DNA of 64,000 nt. Source: G032773895 sp965248935 (lineage in GTDB: Bacteria > Pseudomonadota > Gammaproteobacteria > Pseudomonadales > Cellvibrionaceae). Positions within the stretch are counted from its first letter, which is position 1, and each line of letters starts with the position of its first letter. The stretch is from assembly GCA_965248935.1 (NCBI GenBank), contig OZ252214.1:4898001-4962000 (forward strand), read 5' to 3'. A program made the position numbers and the translations under genes. The notes below the pieces were generated by a model. The model had not been told where the DNA came from. It made no database searches and worked only from the letters and a program-made list of their open reading frames with translations. Positions 45,801 through 60,800 of the stretch are shown one piece after another.

Positions 45801-48800
45801 CTCGTCATAATTCTCGTGAACAGCTCGCCATACAATAACGCCACTCCAACCGTCACCTATACTGTGATGTTCCGTTTTAAGTACCGTAAATTCCGTTTCA
45901 GAACGTTGAACAATAATAAAACGAAGAAGGCCCGGTTTAGTTAGATCAAAACCCATTTTTCTGTCTTTTATCTGCATTTCTAGCAAAGCCGGTTCTTGCT
46001 CTTTTGGGCTTAAGTGACGAAGATCTTCGAAACTAAATGATTCTGCATCAATGCATGATTCCGCAACCGAAATTTGTAGAATTTGCTCATCCCAATTAAA
46101 GGCGGTTCTCAACGCGGGGAACTGTGCCGATGCCTGTGCCCAAGCCTGAATGTACAGCTCGGTATTTAATGGGCAGTGATAATCCATTAAGAATTGTACA
46201 CAGTAGGCATCGTCGTCGGTATCACGTAAATGATGGTAGATAAACCCTTGCTGTAAACTTGTTGCCGGATACAGCGCTTCGATACGATGCCCCATCGCTT
46301 GGTAATGCCGATTTAGTGTTGCTAAGTGTTCAACCGAAAGTGTTTTTACTCCATAGTCGCTCGGTGTTTTTATACCACCATTTTTTGCTGTAAGCAGGCA
46401 ACATTCCGTCAGTTCACGTATCGCTTCAGTTAACGTGTTTTTGAATTGTATATCCTCGTCAGCATTCAACTGCGAAATCACATTAAATGTTAAAATACCT
46501 TCATCGACCCAACCAATGATATTGAGTACAATATCAGAATGGTTTTGTTCCGCCGAATAACGACCACAATCTTCGCTTACAATACGCCATGTATTGTTGG
46601 AATCACGATGATCCATTTGCCCGAGATAATTAAAAGCAATTCGAGGAAGACGATGCTGCGGAATATTACCCGCCCCACTTAAGGCTCCAAACCCGATCCC
46701 TTTATTGGGTATCGCTCTTAGCATTTCTTTTGTCTGAATCAGCGTATCACTAAGTTCGTCGGCAACATTAAGAATAACGGGGTATACCGTGGTAAACCAT
46801 CCTACCGTTCGTATTATGTCGATTGTTGGGTCTAGAGATTCCCGACCATGGCCTTCCAACAATATGGAGTGGCTTGTCTGCTCAAAGGTTTTTTCTAGCG
46901 CAACGGCAAGCGCAGTAAGAAGAAGGTCATTAATTTCCGTATTAAAGCCTTTATTCGCATAATGTATTAACTCTGTGGTATTTTCCGGCGATAGGTGCAT
47001 CGTCCAATTATGAAGACCTTGCTCTAATCCAGGCCGAGTGCCACCGCCCTTCAACGCGGTCTTCTCAAGCTGCTGAATAATACTTAACCAGTAATTCGCT
47101 TCCTCTTTATGCGTATCCGCATAGCGCTGCACACAGTGAACCCACTGCCTATAACTGCTGGTTTTCGGCTCTAATATCTGACCACAGAGAATCGCACGTA
47201 GATCTTCCGATAAAATGCGCCAGGAGACCGTATCCATAATCAGGTGGTGAAAGGCCAAAAATAAATGTGTTTCTCCCGCAGCAGAATCACTGACAAAAGC
47301 GGCCTGCCAAAGTGGCCCCTCTTCAAGATTAAAATGACTTTGTAGCCCCGTGAATTGTTCAACTTTTTGTGTTGGGTTTAATCCCGAAATATCGACTACA
47401 GCTAAAGGCGCCACACTATCGTTGTTATAGGCGTGGTAGATCTGCTCCCAACGTTTGGCAATACACGCAAACCGCGCACGCAATATATCGTGATGCTGTG
47501 CAAGCCTTGCCAAAGCCTTTTCTACCTGTGGTGCGGTAACACCTTCGGGAAGACAAATCATAAAGGATTGATTCCAGTGATGCGGCTCCTCAAACCCTTG
47601 CTCAAAAAACCAGGTCTGTATTGGCAGCAAAGGAAATGCACCCTCTAATTCACCAGGTTCAATATCAATCGGTATTTCTACCCGCTCCTCGTCAAGCACT
47701 TTCGCCAATTGGCGTATTGTTGGGTATTCAAAAATGTCTTTTACTTGTACTGTATATCCGGCCCGACGCATTCGGGAAGCAAGTTGAATACTGACAATCG
47801 AGTCGCCGCCAATTCGAAAGAAATTATCGGATACGCCAATACTATTTAACCCTAAGGTATCACGCCAAAGAGAGGTCAATTCAAATTCCGTTGACGTACT
47901 CGGTGCAAAAAACGAACCTGTGCCTTCCAACGTCGGCTTCGGTAGGGAAAGACGATTAACTTTACCGTTGTCGGTCAAGGGAATGGTATCGATAAATTCA
48001 ACAAACGAAGGCAGCATGTATTCCGGTAATTCGCGCGAGGCTCTATCCATTAAGTTCTCTGCACTTGGTGCAGTGCATTGCGCTTGCAAGTCCCTTACGA
48101 TATAGGCAAGTAAATATTGTTGCCCGCGATCAGTATAATCAATAACAAGCGATTGTTTTATACCATCCAAACGGTTGAAAACACTTTCAATTTCTCCCAA
48201 CTCAATACGATAACCTCGTATCTTGACTTGAAAATCGTTTCGACCCAAATATTCCATATTGCCATTGTCGAGCCATCGAACTAAATCACCTGTGCGATAT
48301 AAACGCACATAGCCTTTCTCTCTGTCTTGCTCGGTTGCAAATCGGTTTTCAATAAATCGTTCGGTATTGAGTGCGTATCGATTTAGATAACCTCGACTTA
48401 AACCCGCCCCACCGATATACAATTCCCCCGGCGCACCTATAGGTGAAGGCAATTGATATTCATCTAAAATATACAATTTGACATTGGGGTAGGCAATTCC
48501 GATTCCGTGATTCAAAGCGGGAAAGACCTGCGACAACATCGCGCCAACCGTGGTTTCGGTCGGGCCATATTCATCCAGTATTACATTCGCATTCAGGGAT
48601 AATTCGGCAATGCATTCTTGACGTAAAGCTTCACCACCTAATAGAAGTGTTTTAATGACATACTGCGACTCAGATAATGTCACGCGCGCAATACTCGGTG
48701 TGGTTTTAACAAAGGTAACCGCGTTTTCCACTAAGTGTTTATGGTAAGCCTCGGTATCGGAAATATCCTGTGTATAAATTGCGATTGTAGACCCCATAAG

Positions 48801-51800
48801 CAAGGGGCAAAGTGTTGTTGTTACACTCAGATCGAAACAATAATTTGTTGAAAAATCCACAATACCCAACGACTCACCTATTCGTGATTGAATCGAATAA
48901 AGGTAATGAAGTACATTGCTCTGTTCTATCATTACGCCCTTGGGCTTGCCTGTTGTTCCAGAGGTATAAATAACATAGGCTAAACTGTCTATGCTGTTTT
49001 TCACGGGCGGGTTTGACGTAGGTACATCATCGGCTATGTCTTCGCCATCAACCGCAAAAATGTCAACCTCTTGAGTCACCGCGTTTATGCTATTTGCAAT
49101 CGAACCCTGCAAATGCGCTTGCGTCAATACTAAATGAGTTTGTGTATCGTCTAATAAAAACCGGGTTCGTTCTTCTGGATACAAGGGTGAAATGGGAACG
49201 TAGGCTGCACCGGCTTTCAATACCGCCAATAGACTAACCAACAGTGCTTCACTGCGTTCGAAGTAGAGCGCAATCAAGGTGTCTTTCGGCAATTCAGTCC
49301 CAAAGTGTGCGTTATAGTGTTGACGAATACGGTGAGCAAGACGGTTCGATTTTTTATTCAGTTCTCTATAGGTTACAGAACGACCGTCAATAGACAGTGC
49401 CACTGATTCGGGTTGAGCGTTCACACGCATCTCGAATTGTTCTTGAAGTGTTTTCTCCAAACTTACTGGCTCATCCGTTTTGTTAAACACATCAAGCACC
49501 AACGCCTCTTCCTCTTTTGGAAGACACTCTAGTGATTCGAGTGAATGATCCAGGCAATTCACACATTGTTGTAACACTTCTTTATACAAAGAGACGAAAC
49601 GGTCGATCGTCAATTCTTTAAATAAGGAGGAAGAATAATTGACTAAGCCACGGATCACCTCTTCACTGTCATCCATAAAGACACTGATATCGAACTTGGC
49701 CGGTGCTTCGCAGTGTACGCCCTCCGTATTTGATTCACCGTATACCTTCACGGACGAAAACGGTAAACGCGCTAAAGCATCCACACTGCCAGAGAAACTC
49801 TGCGTACTAAACATGACTTGAAAAAGAGGATGACGTGATAGGTCACGCTCTACGTTTAAAATATCCAATAGCTTTTCGAAGGGATAGTCTTGATTCGCTT
49901 TGGCGGAAAGGCTCACATGGTGAATACGCTCGATTAAATCCTTAACTGTTTCACCCTTTTCTCCTCGAATACGCATCACCAAAGAATTTACGAAAAAACC
50001 AATAAGTGCTTGAACCTGCGAGTGATCACGATTATCCGACGGCGTGCCAATTAATATATCGTCTTGAGCAGATATTTTTCTGAGTGAGAGGTAGAACGCG
50101 CTAAGCAAAACGGTATGGAGCGTGGTTTCACATTGCTTTGCCAATTGTCGTAGATCCGAAGATAAACTGGGAGCCAATATGAAATTTACATTTTTCCCTT
50201 GGTAATCGATTCGAGAAGGTCGAGGAAAATCGCTGTGCAGGTTCAGCGGCGTAATATCCTCAAGAGTATGCTTCCAAAAATATTCTTGTTCCTTCCATCT
50301 CGCACTACCAACACATTTTCTCTGCCAAATGGAATAGTCAGTATAAGCAATTTCCAGAGGGCGAAGTGAGGGTAGCTCAGCAGATATAATTGCTTGATAA
50401 CTGAGTGACAGCTCTTCCAAAAACAGTTCGAGCGACCAACCATCAAACGCGATGTGATGCCACATTAAAAATAGAAAACGTTTTTCGCTTGACTCAAAAC
50501 AGCAGACCCGAAAAGGCAAATCCTTGGTTAAATCGAAAGGCTGTGCCAGTTGCTTTTCCGCCTCCTGCCGTAAGCTGTCTTCGTAGCTGCCCCCCTCCGA
50601 AGACGTTATATTCACCAATTGGACAGAAAGACGCTTATCCAAAACGGATTGATAAGCACGTCCGTTTTCTTCTTTTTTATATACTGTGCGCAATACCGAA
50701 TGCCTGGATACAATGAAATCCATTGCACGATAAAGTGCATCCAATTGAGCTTCCGTTGTTAGCTCGACAAGATAGGGGATCAAATAGGCGCTGTCTCCCC
50801 CACCAAATTCTTCTAGAAAGAAAACCCGTTCTTGCGCAAACGACAGCGGGTATTTTTCCAGGCTCACACTTGGAATATCATCGACAAAGGAAACATTGCG
50901 AATGCATTCGGCAAGCTTCGAAACCGAATTATGCTCAAAAAGGTGGTGCGGTAATATACGAACCTGCGTTAAACGCATAATCTCTGATACTAGGCGAACA
51001 GCTAATATTGAATTGCCACCTAAACGAAAAAAATTATCGTGAATACCAACCTGTTCAATACCCAACAAGGTTTCCCACAAGGCGCACAATGTTTTTTCAT
51101 CCTCGGTTTGTGGCGCACAATAGTCTCGGTTTTCCGCTAAACCAGGGTCGGGCAGTTTGGCCCGATCCAACTTACCGTTTACCGTAAGTGGCAGCGATGA
51201 GATTTCTGTGTACGTCGCCGGTAACATATAATCCGGTAAACGCTCTTGCAAATAGCGACGTATCTGAGGCTCATCAATAGGCTCCCCTGTTTCTAAAACA
51301 AGATACGCAGCAAGGAAGGTATCCCCCTTAGCGCCACTCGAACGTTGGTAACATCGATCAATAACTGCGACCTGTTTAACCCTGGGATAATGCGCTAATA
51401 CATGGTCAATTTCGCCGAGTTCGACCCGGTAGCCACGTATTTTTATTTGAGCGTCATTCCGCCCCAAATATTCAAGGTTGCCCTTTTCATTCCATCGAAC
51501 CAAGTCTCCCGTTCGATAGAGGCGCGTATCACCCAATGCGCGCTCTTCATCTGTCGCAAAAGGGTTTTCGATAAAACGCTCATCCGTAAGTAACGTCTGA
51601 TTAAGGTAAGCACGAGCCAAACCCACCCCGCCAATATACAGTTCACCTGGCACACCAAAAGGTACAAGAGAAAGGCTATTTGACAGCACGTATACCGTGG
51701 CACCGGGAAATGGCCTGCCAATAATACTGTGGGACTCGGCGTCGCAAATATCATAATGTGTTGCTTCGCCCGTTTCCGTTGGCCCATAGTAGTTAATAAT

Positions 51801-54800
51801 ACGAGTGGTATCGAAGTCGATATTTTCCAGTGTCTCTCTCGATACATTTTCCCCACTAAAATACACTTTTTTAAGGCTGGAAAAACCCGAACCTGAGCGA
51901 CTGATCGTGCTAAATTGCGAGGGCACAAAGTGTGCAGAGGTAATGGAATAACGCTGGATAAGCGCCGTTAATTCAGTAACATCAAAAGCCTTGCGTGCGA
52001 TAACAAGTTGCGCACCAACAATAAAATGCGCAAACAAATCGGAAACAGATACATCAAAAATATAATTGGTTTTAAATAGGTAAATATCATTGTCAGTCTG
52101 GCTGTGTTTTGCCATATGCCAGTTCCTACTGGCACTCGCTCCGTGGGTCATCTCGACGCCTTTTGGCCTACCTGTTGTACCAGAAGTATAAATAACATAG
52201 GCTAGGTCATGCGCGCCTACTGGGGTTTGAACATTGTCGCTATCGTAAAAATCCGTCTTAATCTTACGCGGGTTATTGTGTGATTCTTGTAGTTTATCGG
52301 CCTTAGGCAAAATCACTTCTACCGTATCGCATTCGACCAGGTCATCGATTGCAATCAGACAAAGATCCAACGTTGATTTAGAAAATACAGGTGTATGGCG
52401 GTGATGAGTTAATAGCAGAGAAGCGCCCGTATCTTTGACAATATACTGCGCCCTACCCCTTGGCTGTTCCGGGGAAATGGGTACATAGGCCGCTCCGGCT
52501 TTTAGCACTGCAAGAATACTGACAATCATTTCCGGCCCTCTGTCGAGGTACAGTGCAATGAATCTGTCCGCTTGAGTTTTACCAAGGGTACGCTCTAAAC
52601 GCAACTCACCAATGAGATGTGCCAGTTGATTTGCCCGAGTATTGAGTTCCGAGTAAGTCATCCAGTTGTTATCAAAGTGAATGGCTATATTGCCCGGTGT
52701 TCGGCTCACTTGCTCTTCGAATAAACCGTGTAGCGTTCTATCGGCTGCAAAAGCTGGTTCAGGAACCGACGATGTTTGAAGTAATAATGCCGTTTCGCGC
52801 TTATCGACAAGCGTTAATGCATTGTGCGCACGTTCAGGATGCAAGGTAAGCTGTTTAAGAATAAGCGATAACTGCTGAAAAACGACATTAACCTTAGTAT
52901 CCGTCATCCACTCTTCGCTGTACTTGATGTTTAAACTTAATCGCTTATCTTGCTCATAAGCAATAAGCGTAATCGGGTAATCGGTTGTTTCTTTTAAATC
53001 CTGAAATTGAACATACTGCCCAATCATTTCCTTTTGCGCGGATCTATTCGGTTCATTGGTGTTTAGATTGGTGTTTAGATCGGTGTCTAGATCGGTGTCT
53101 AGATCGGTGTCTAGATCGGTGTCTAGATCGGTGTCTAGATCGGTGTCTAGATCGGTGTCTAGATCGGTGTCTAGATCGGTGTTTAGATTGGTGTTTAGAT
53201 CGGTGTTTAGATCGGTGTCTAGATCGGCGTTTGGCAAAGGGTAATTTTCAAATACAAAGAGACTATGAAACAAGCGCTCACCATTTTCCTGGAGATCCGC
53301 TAAAGAAATATTTGTATAGCTATTCAGTGCAGCAATATCGATTTGTAACGCCGCTAAACAATCTAATACCGTGGCGTTGTCTACCCAGTTAACCGATAAG
53401 GGCAGTGTATTAATAAATAAACCAATACTCTCTTCAATTCCCTCGATAGGAAGATCACGACCAGATACGGTTGTTCCAACAAGGGTTTGATCATCACGAC
53501 AATAGATATTTAGCAGTTTATGCCAAGCAAATTGCAGCAGCACATTGAGCGTAATTCCGTGGCTATTGCAAAATGTTTTGAGTGAGCCATAGAGCGCATC
53601 CTCAAAATAAAAAAGTTGCTCAGTCGGCACCTCAATATGCCGTATCTTGCTTAAATCCATTTTATTCGAGAACAGGGCATTCACATCATTTGCCGATTGA
53701 AAGCCTGACCTCCGCTCGCGCCAATAACGCATTGTTTCACGTCTATTGTCTTCATCCTCGTTGTATGCCTGCGCGGCTTTATACGCGGTCTCAATACGAA
53801 GTACTGGCTCCTCACCCCGCACGAGTGCATCGTAATAACCATGCACTACTCGCCATAATTGTGGCCCACTCCAACCATCACCTATACTGTGATGTTCCGT
53901 TTTGACCACCGTAAAATGCTGTTCACTTTGTTTTACGATAGCGAACCGAATCGCGCCGGGTTTCGACAAATCAAAGGGTTTTTGTCTTTCATTTTCTTGA
54001 ATGTGAGAAAGCACCGTCAACCGCTTATCGTAGGGTAAATGGCTGATATCCTCACAGCGAAAATGCCCTTCCTGGATGCTCGTACCTTTCGTGACGATTT
54101 GAAGAATATCGTCCGCCCAATCAAACGCAATGCGCAAACTTGGAAATGTTAGCGAGGCCAATTCCCATGCTTTAATAAATAGAGCGTTATCGATATTGCA
54201 ATGGTAATCAAAAGAAATTTGGCCACGGTATGCGTCATTTTCACCTTGGCTTAAATAATGAAAAATAAACCCCTTTTGTAAACTGGTCGCATGATAAATA
54301 TCTTCAATATCGTATTTTTGCGTTAGTATTTGCAAGCGTTCTTGTGATACTTTGTTAGCCCCAAAATCACTCGGGGTACGCACTCCACCTGCATTTTTTG
54401 CGCGAATACACTCATCAATAATCGCTTCTAAGGCACACTTAAATTTCTCTACGAATTGCTTATTGCGCTCTTCACTCAGAGCGCTACGGACAAAAAACTT
54501 AAGTACGCCAGATTTAATAAAACCGTTTATGCTTACATCCACAAAATCGGCATTGGCAGGCGAGATGGTCTGCCCGGAATCTTCTGCATCAATACTCCAT
54601 GGCTCCTGAACATTTTCACTCAGCGCATTCAATTGGCCCAAATAATTAAAACTCACGCGGGGTAATGCCATACCATCAAAATGGCCTTGGCTTAAAAACC
54701 CACAAAAGCCTAGCCCTCTATTTGGTATCTGTCGCAAATGTTCCTTTGTTCGAATAATGGTTTCGCTTCGTTTAGTGCTTAGCTTAGCCCTTCGTTTAGT

Positions 54801-57800
54801 GCTGGCTTCTAATCGAACCGGGTAGAGAGAAGTGAACCACCCAACGGTTTTAGACAAATCGATTGTCGCATCAAAGGATTCGCGCCCGTGACCTTCCAAC
54901 CACACACAATGCGAGGGACTGTCAAACACTTCATCCAGAGCTTCACCAAGTGCGCTAAGCAGGAGGTCATTGATTTCCGTGTGATAGCCCAAATTGGCTT
55001 GATGAATTAAGCGCTGTGTGGTCAACAAGGAAAACTCAATGCAGTGTTCACGGCGATCAACGGAATGATTTTCAATGCAGGCTTCGCGTTCAGGGCCGGT
55101 ATCACGCTCTTGTTCAGCCAATAAAAGGGATCGCCAAAAACCGATTTCTGCAACGTTTTGCTCAACATATTGGCGAACACATGCAACCCACTGTCGATAG
55201 CTACTCGTTTTCTCATTTAAAGGTTCATGACTTAAAAGCGCTTTTAGATCATCGGCCAAAATTCGCCAAGATACTGCGTCCATGATTAAATGATGGAACG
55301 CAAAGAAGACTCGCTTGGTCGCTCGCGTGGCATCGTGCAGCAATGCCGCACACCACAAAGGGCCATTACTTATATCAAACGCTTGTTGCAGTTCCGTTAA
55401 CCGATAAAATAGCTCCTCATCGGAAAGGCCCTCCGTCTGCAACACAGAAAACACCGGATAACCGTTTTCCAATTTGGCCATATACGATTGACGTTGTCCG
55501 GCGTCGTCAATAATAAATTGTGTTCGTAAAACATCGTGGTGAGCCGCCAATTGTAACAGCGCCGACTCGACGCTTGCGTCGTTCGTATCGTACGGAAGTG
55601 AAAGGCTAAACGCTTGATTCCAATGATTGGGCTCGTTCCACTGCTGGTTAAAAAACCATTGCTGTATGGGCAACAACTCAAACTCACCCTTCAGAATACC
55701 CTGCTCTGCATAAATATTTTTACCGGGCGTACCATAGGATATCGACTTCGCCAAAAGTGCAACGGTTGGCGAAGAAAAAAGATCTTTAACGTGAACACTG
55801 AACCCCGACTTTCGTAATTGTGATACCAACTGTATGCAGACAATTGAGTCCCCACCAATTCGAAAGAAATTATCATGCACACTAATGTTATCTAAACCTA
55901 AAACAAACTCCCAAACAGACAGTATTCGACGCTCAATATCGTTCGACGGCGTTACAATAGCTGTTCGCACACCGAATTCCGGCTCAGGAAGCGCCCGCCG
56001 ATCTAATTTCCCGCTAATCGTAAGAGGCAGCTCCGGCAAGACTGTAATCGCTTCCGGCACCATGTAAGCAGGTAAGGTTTTATGCAGCTCAGATCGGATC
56101 GATTCAATGCTGGATTCATTTAATACTAAGTACGCAGCAAGATACTTTTTCCCATTTCTTTGCCTGTCGATAACAGCAGCTTGCTTTACTCCCGTTAGCT
56201 GAACCAAGACACTTTCTATTTCACCTAACTCGATTCGATAACCTCGTATTTTAACTTGGAAATCGTTTCGACCTAGGTATTCAAGATGCCCATCTTCCAA
56301 CCACCGCACTAAGTCGCCGGTTTTGTATAATCGATTTTTCTCGCTTGCCCCCTCCTCGCTCATTGCAAAGGGGTTCGAGATAAAACGTTCTTTGTCCAAA
56401 TCTGGGCGATGTAAATAACCTCGTGATAGCCCCGCCCCACCAATATACAATTCACCGGGTGCGCCAATGGGAACCATGTTCATGCAAGCATCCAATACGT
56501 ACGCCGTTACATTATCGAGTGGCCGCCCAATTTCATTTAGGTTTCGCTTAACAGCGCGCTTTCCCGTTGCGTAAATTGCCGCTTCGGTCGGCCCATAATA
56601 ATTGTATAAAAAATACTGCTCGGCCCAGTATTCGCAAGCGGTTTGTTCACAGCGATCGCCCGCGAATAAAATGGCTTTTATCGACGGCAACACCACTTTG
56701 GGAAGAACCGCCAAAATAGCGGGCGGTACAAATAGATAGTTGATTTCGTGTTGGTTCACATAGTCAACAAGCTGCTCTGGGTTCTTGCGCTCATCGTCTC
56801 CTAACAAATGCAATTCACCACCAAAACACAAGCTATTAAATATCTCTGACACAGAGACATCAAAGGTATAGTGGCTAAAACAACTTATTTTCCGAACGTC
56901 TTCAGAAATTTGATAAACCCGATTTAAAGAAAATAAAGTATTGCATACGCTAGCATGTTCGATGCATACCCCTTTAGGTTTACCCGTGGTTCCAGAGGTA
57001 TATATGACATAGGCCAAATCGGAAGCACAACTTACTGAACCACCCCGTTCCGTTATTGTATTTTCTTTAATGCTATGTGAAGCATACGGGTCTATCTCAT
57101 TAACTATTGTCGCCTCGCCCTGCATATTTGTACTCACAATAACTGGCGCTGTCGGCAAAGCTTGACGTTCGGGTAAAGCTTGAAGTTCAGATTGTAATAG
57201 CTCTTGATAAGTGGTTTCTGTTACCAGCAATCGACATTGAATATCATTGAGAATAAACCGCGTTCGATCTATCGGGTACTCGGGCGAGATAGGCACATAA
57301 GCCGCGCCAGTCTTAAGCACAGCGAGCATACTGACAATCATCTCGACATTTCGATCAAAATACAGCGCGACAAAGGTTCCTGGTATAAGGTGTTCACCCT
57401 GCCGACTGAAATAAACATTGCGCAAGGTATTCGCTAAACGGTTTGCGCGGTCGTTTAGCGATGCATAGGATAAGCTGTCACAACCGCAAACCAAAGCAAG
57501 TGCATTCGGTGTGGCCTTTACATGTTCTTCAAATAGCCCACTCAAAGTCGCGTCTTTAGGAAAGCCTGCCCGAGTATTATTCCAGTCGTATAACACTTTC
57601 TGTCTGTCTTGATCAGAAATAACATTGAGTTTGGCAATTGGCGTACTGTGTGACGCAACAAACGCCTTCAATACCTTCTTATACATAGAAGAAAAACGAT
57701 TAATCGTATTTCCATGAAATAAAGATGTGGCATAATTGAACATACCACGGATAGCTGTTTCGCTATCATCCAGTGTCAGGCTTAAATCAAATTTTGCGTC

Positions 57801-60800
57801 AGAGTGAACGGATTCTAAAATCTCGCTTTCAACGGAATGAAAAGGGAAATGTTGATTGTTGCCTGCCTCAATTCCAAAATGTTGCACACTAAAAAACACT
57901 TGAAAAATAGGATGCCGAGATAAATCTCGTTCAATATCCAACGCATCGACTAATTTCTCAAACGGCACGTCTTGATTTAACTTCGCTTCCAGAAGAGTAT
58001 TCTGTACGCTCCCGATCAAGCTCGCTACAGTTGAATCGTCTTCAATGGTATTGCGAAGTACCAGCGAATTAACAAAGAACCCGATAAGCGATTGAATCTC
58101 GCTAGAATGGCGGTTGTCAGACGGTGTCCCAACAATAAGATCTTTTTGCCCTGTGTACTTTGCCAGCATCACAAAAAATGCGCTTAATAAAACACTGTAC
58201 AAGGTCACTTCCTGTGTTTTTGCTAATGCACGCAGATCATTAGATAAGCCCTCAGCCAAGGCAAATACAATATTATCACCACGGTAATCAACCAAAGCGG
58301 GACGAGGTTTATCCGTCAAAAGTGTCAGTGGTTCCAACTGGTTCAGACGACGAAGCCAATACGCTAATTGTGCTTCAAAAGCGCCCTCCTCCCAAGCGGA
58401 CTTTTGCCATGCAGAATAATCACCGTAGCAAATATCAACATTGCTAGAGGGAAGACTTTTGTTTTCGAAAATGGCGGAATAGATGATAGCAAGATCGTTT
58501 AAAAAGAGGTTCAGAGACCAACCATCGAATGCGATATGATGCCAAATAAAAAGCAGGTATTGAGTCTCACCTAAGCTAAAACAGTCTACCTTAAATGGTG
58601 CATGATTCTGTAAATTAAACGGTTTCTGTAACGATAAACCAATGGCTTGCTCTAATTCAGATAATGATGCTACATACTTTTGTGAAAGGTCTACACACCA
58701 TTCTGTTTCTAAAAGATACGGGGTCCCTTCAGAATCACTTCGAATAATACTTTTTAAAATCGGATGTTTTTCGACAACATGGTTTAAAGCCTTTTTCATT
58801 GTCTTCGAACAATAGTTTCCTGTCAGCTTAACGCAGTATGGAAGATGATACGCTGTTGTTTTTTGTTCGAGCGACTCAATAAAAAGAAGCCGCTCCTGTG
58901 CAAACGACAAGCATTTATGATGTAAAGGGCTTGTTGGTATTGACTGGTACAGACAAGCTTCACCCTGCTCAATAAGGTTTAGTATCGTTTTCTGTACCAA
59001 AACATCATTGCCTGAAATGGCCAGCCCTACCCTGGCTTGACACTCTCTGGCTACATTCACAGCATTAATCGAATTCCCCCCCAAACGAAAAAAGTTATCA
59101 GTTGTACCAACTCGCTCGACCTTTAAAATTGTTTGCCATATTAAACACACTGTTTTTTCGAGCGAGGTAACCGGAGGTATATACGCCTCACCCGAGGTAA
59201 AAATAGGCTCAGGTAAGCGAGTTCGATCAAGCTTTCCATTTGTTGTTAGCGGAATACTCTCAACCTCAATAAACACAGCAGGAATCATGTAATCCGGCAA
59301 TTGTTCAGAAAGCAAATCGAACAAAGTATTGATAAACTGCTTGCTTGCATCCGACGCTTTAACCACATACGCAGCAAGCGTACTGACGCCTTCGTGCTTC
59401 ACCTCAATAACAACACAGTGAGACACACCAGAAACTCGCGCCAAAACTGACTCAATTTCGTTCAACTCAATTCGATGGCCACGAATTTTTATCTGTGAAT
59501 CATTACGTCCCAAAAACAGTAAACGACCATCTGGAAGCCATTGAACCAAGTCACCCGTTTTGTATAGGCGATTATCACCACAGCTCTTTTCTTTTTCGGA
59601 TGCAAACATATTTTCAATGAACCGCTCCTGCGTTAATTCGGATCGGTTCAAATAGCCCAAGGCGACTCCCGCACCACCTATATACAACTCACCAACCGCC
59701 CCCGTTGGCAAGAGTTCAAGCTTGGGCGAAAGAACATACACTTTGACATTTTCAATTGGACGGCCAATATTATTTGCGCTGTCTCCAGGTTGATACACAT
59801 TTGCCGTAGCACACACAGTGATTTCCGTTGGACCGTAGGCGTTTATAACCTGGCAATACTCAGACAATTGCTGAATGACCGTCGGCGAAGGCGACTCACC
59901 GGCAGTGACCAGTGTTTTGACTTGGCTGAAAAGTTTAGGGGCCATTTGCGCGAGCATAATGGGAGGGATAGTTGCCAACTCAATTTGGTTCTCGACAATT
60001 ATATTTGCAAGTACATCAGCATGAGTACGCGCCACCTCATCACATATCGTGATTTCGTGACCACATAATAAACTCACAAACAACTCCGATACACTTGCAT
60101 CAAAAACATATGATGCGTACTGAAGTGCCCTCTCGCAATTCGTCGCCTTAAAACACGTTATTTGCGCCGAGACAAGATGCATTAGGTTTTGATGGGTAAT
60201 CATTACGCCTTTGGGCACACCTGTTGTCCCCGAGGTATAGATTACATAGGCCAAATCTGTGGGATTACACAAAGTATTAGGGCTGTGTATCGAAGGGTCG
60301 GACAAAAAATCAATCGCATCAACCGCAAGAAAATCGACCGATTTATGCAAACCTTTTGACGCTTCCTTTAGTGCATCAAAATGGTGACTCTGAGTCACAA
60401 CTATACGCGCAGAACTGTCTTCCAAAATATACCCTGAACGCTTGGAAGGATAAGCCGGTGATATGGGAACATACGCCGCCCCGGCTTTTAATACCGCGAG
60501 AATACCGACAACCATTTCGATACCACGATCGAGATATAGGCCAATCAAGGTATTGGCTTGAATATCATACCCATTTAATTCGAGGTAACGTATTCGCAGG
60601 GAGTCAGCCAGACTATTAGCCATAACATCGAGTTCGGAGTAGGTAACGGTCTCTCCATTAAATCTCAACGCAATCGAATCTGAAAAGGCCGCTGAACGAA
60701 ACGCCAACTCTTGATGCAGAGTACGATTCGAATCCATTTGTACGGCCAAAGGTTGCCACTCGTTCATCTGTAGTCGATACTCACTTTCAAGAAGCAACGG

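Noticed and set aside
53058..53237. Possible CRISPR-like or TAL-like repeat array
   Set aside because: There are no spacers, and the unit is four codons inside an NRPS condensation domain.
52985..53392. 135-codon plus-strand frame rich in CLDRCLDR repeats
   Set aside because: It is only the other-strand reading of the 12-bp minisatellite inside the NRPS gene.
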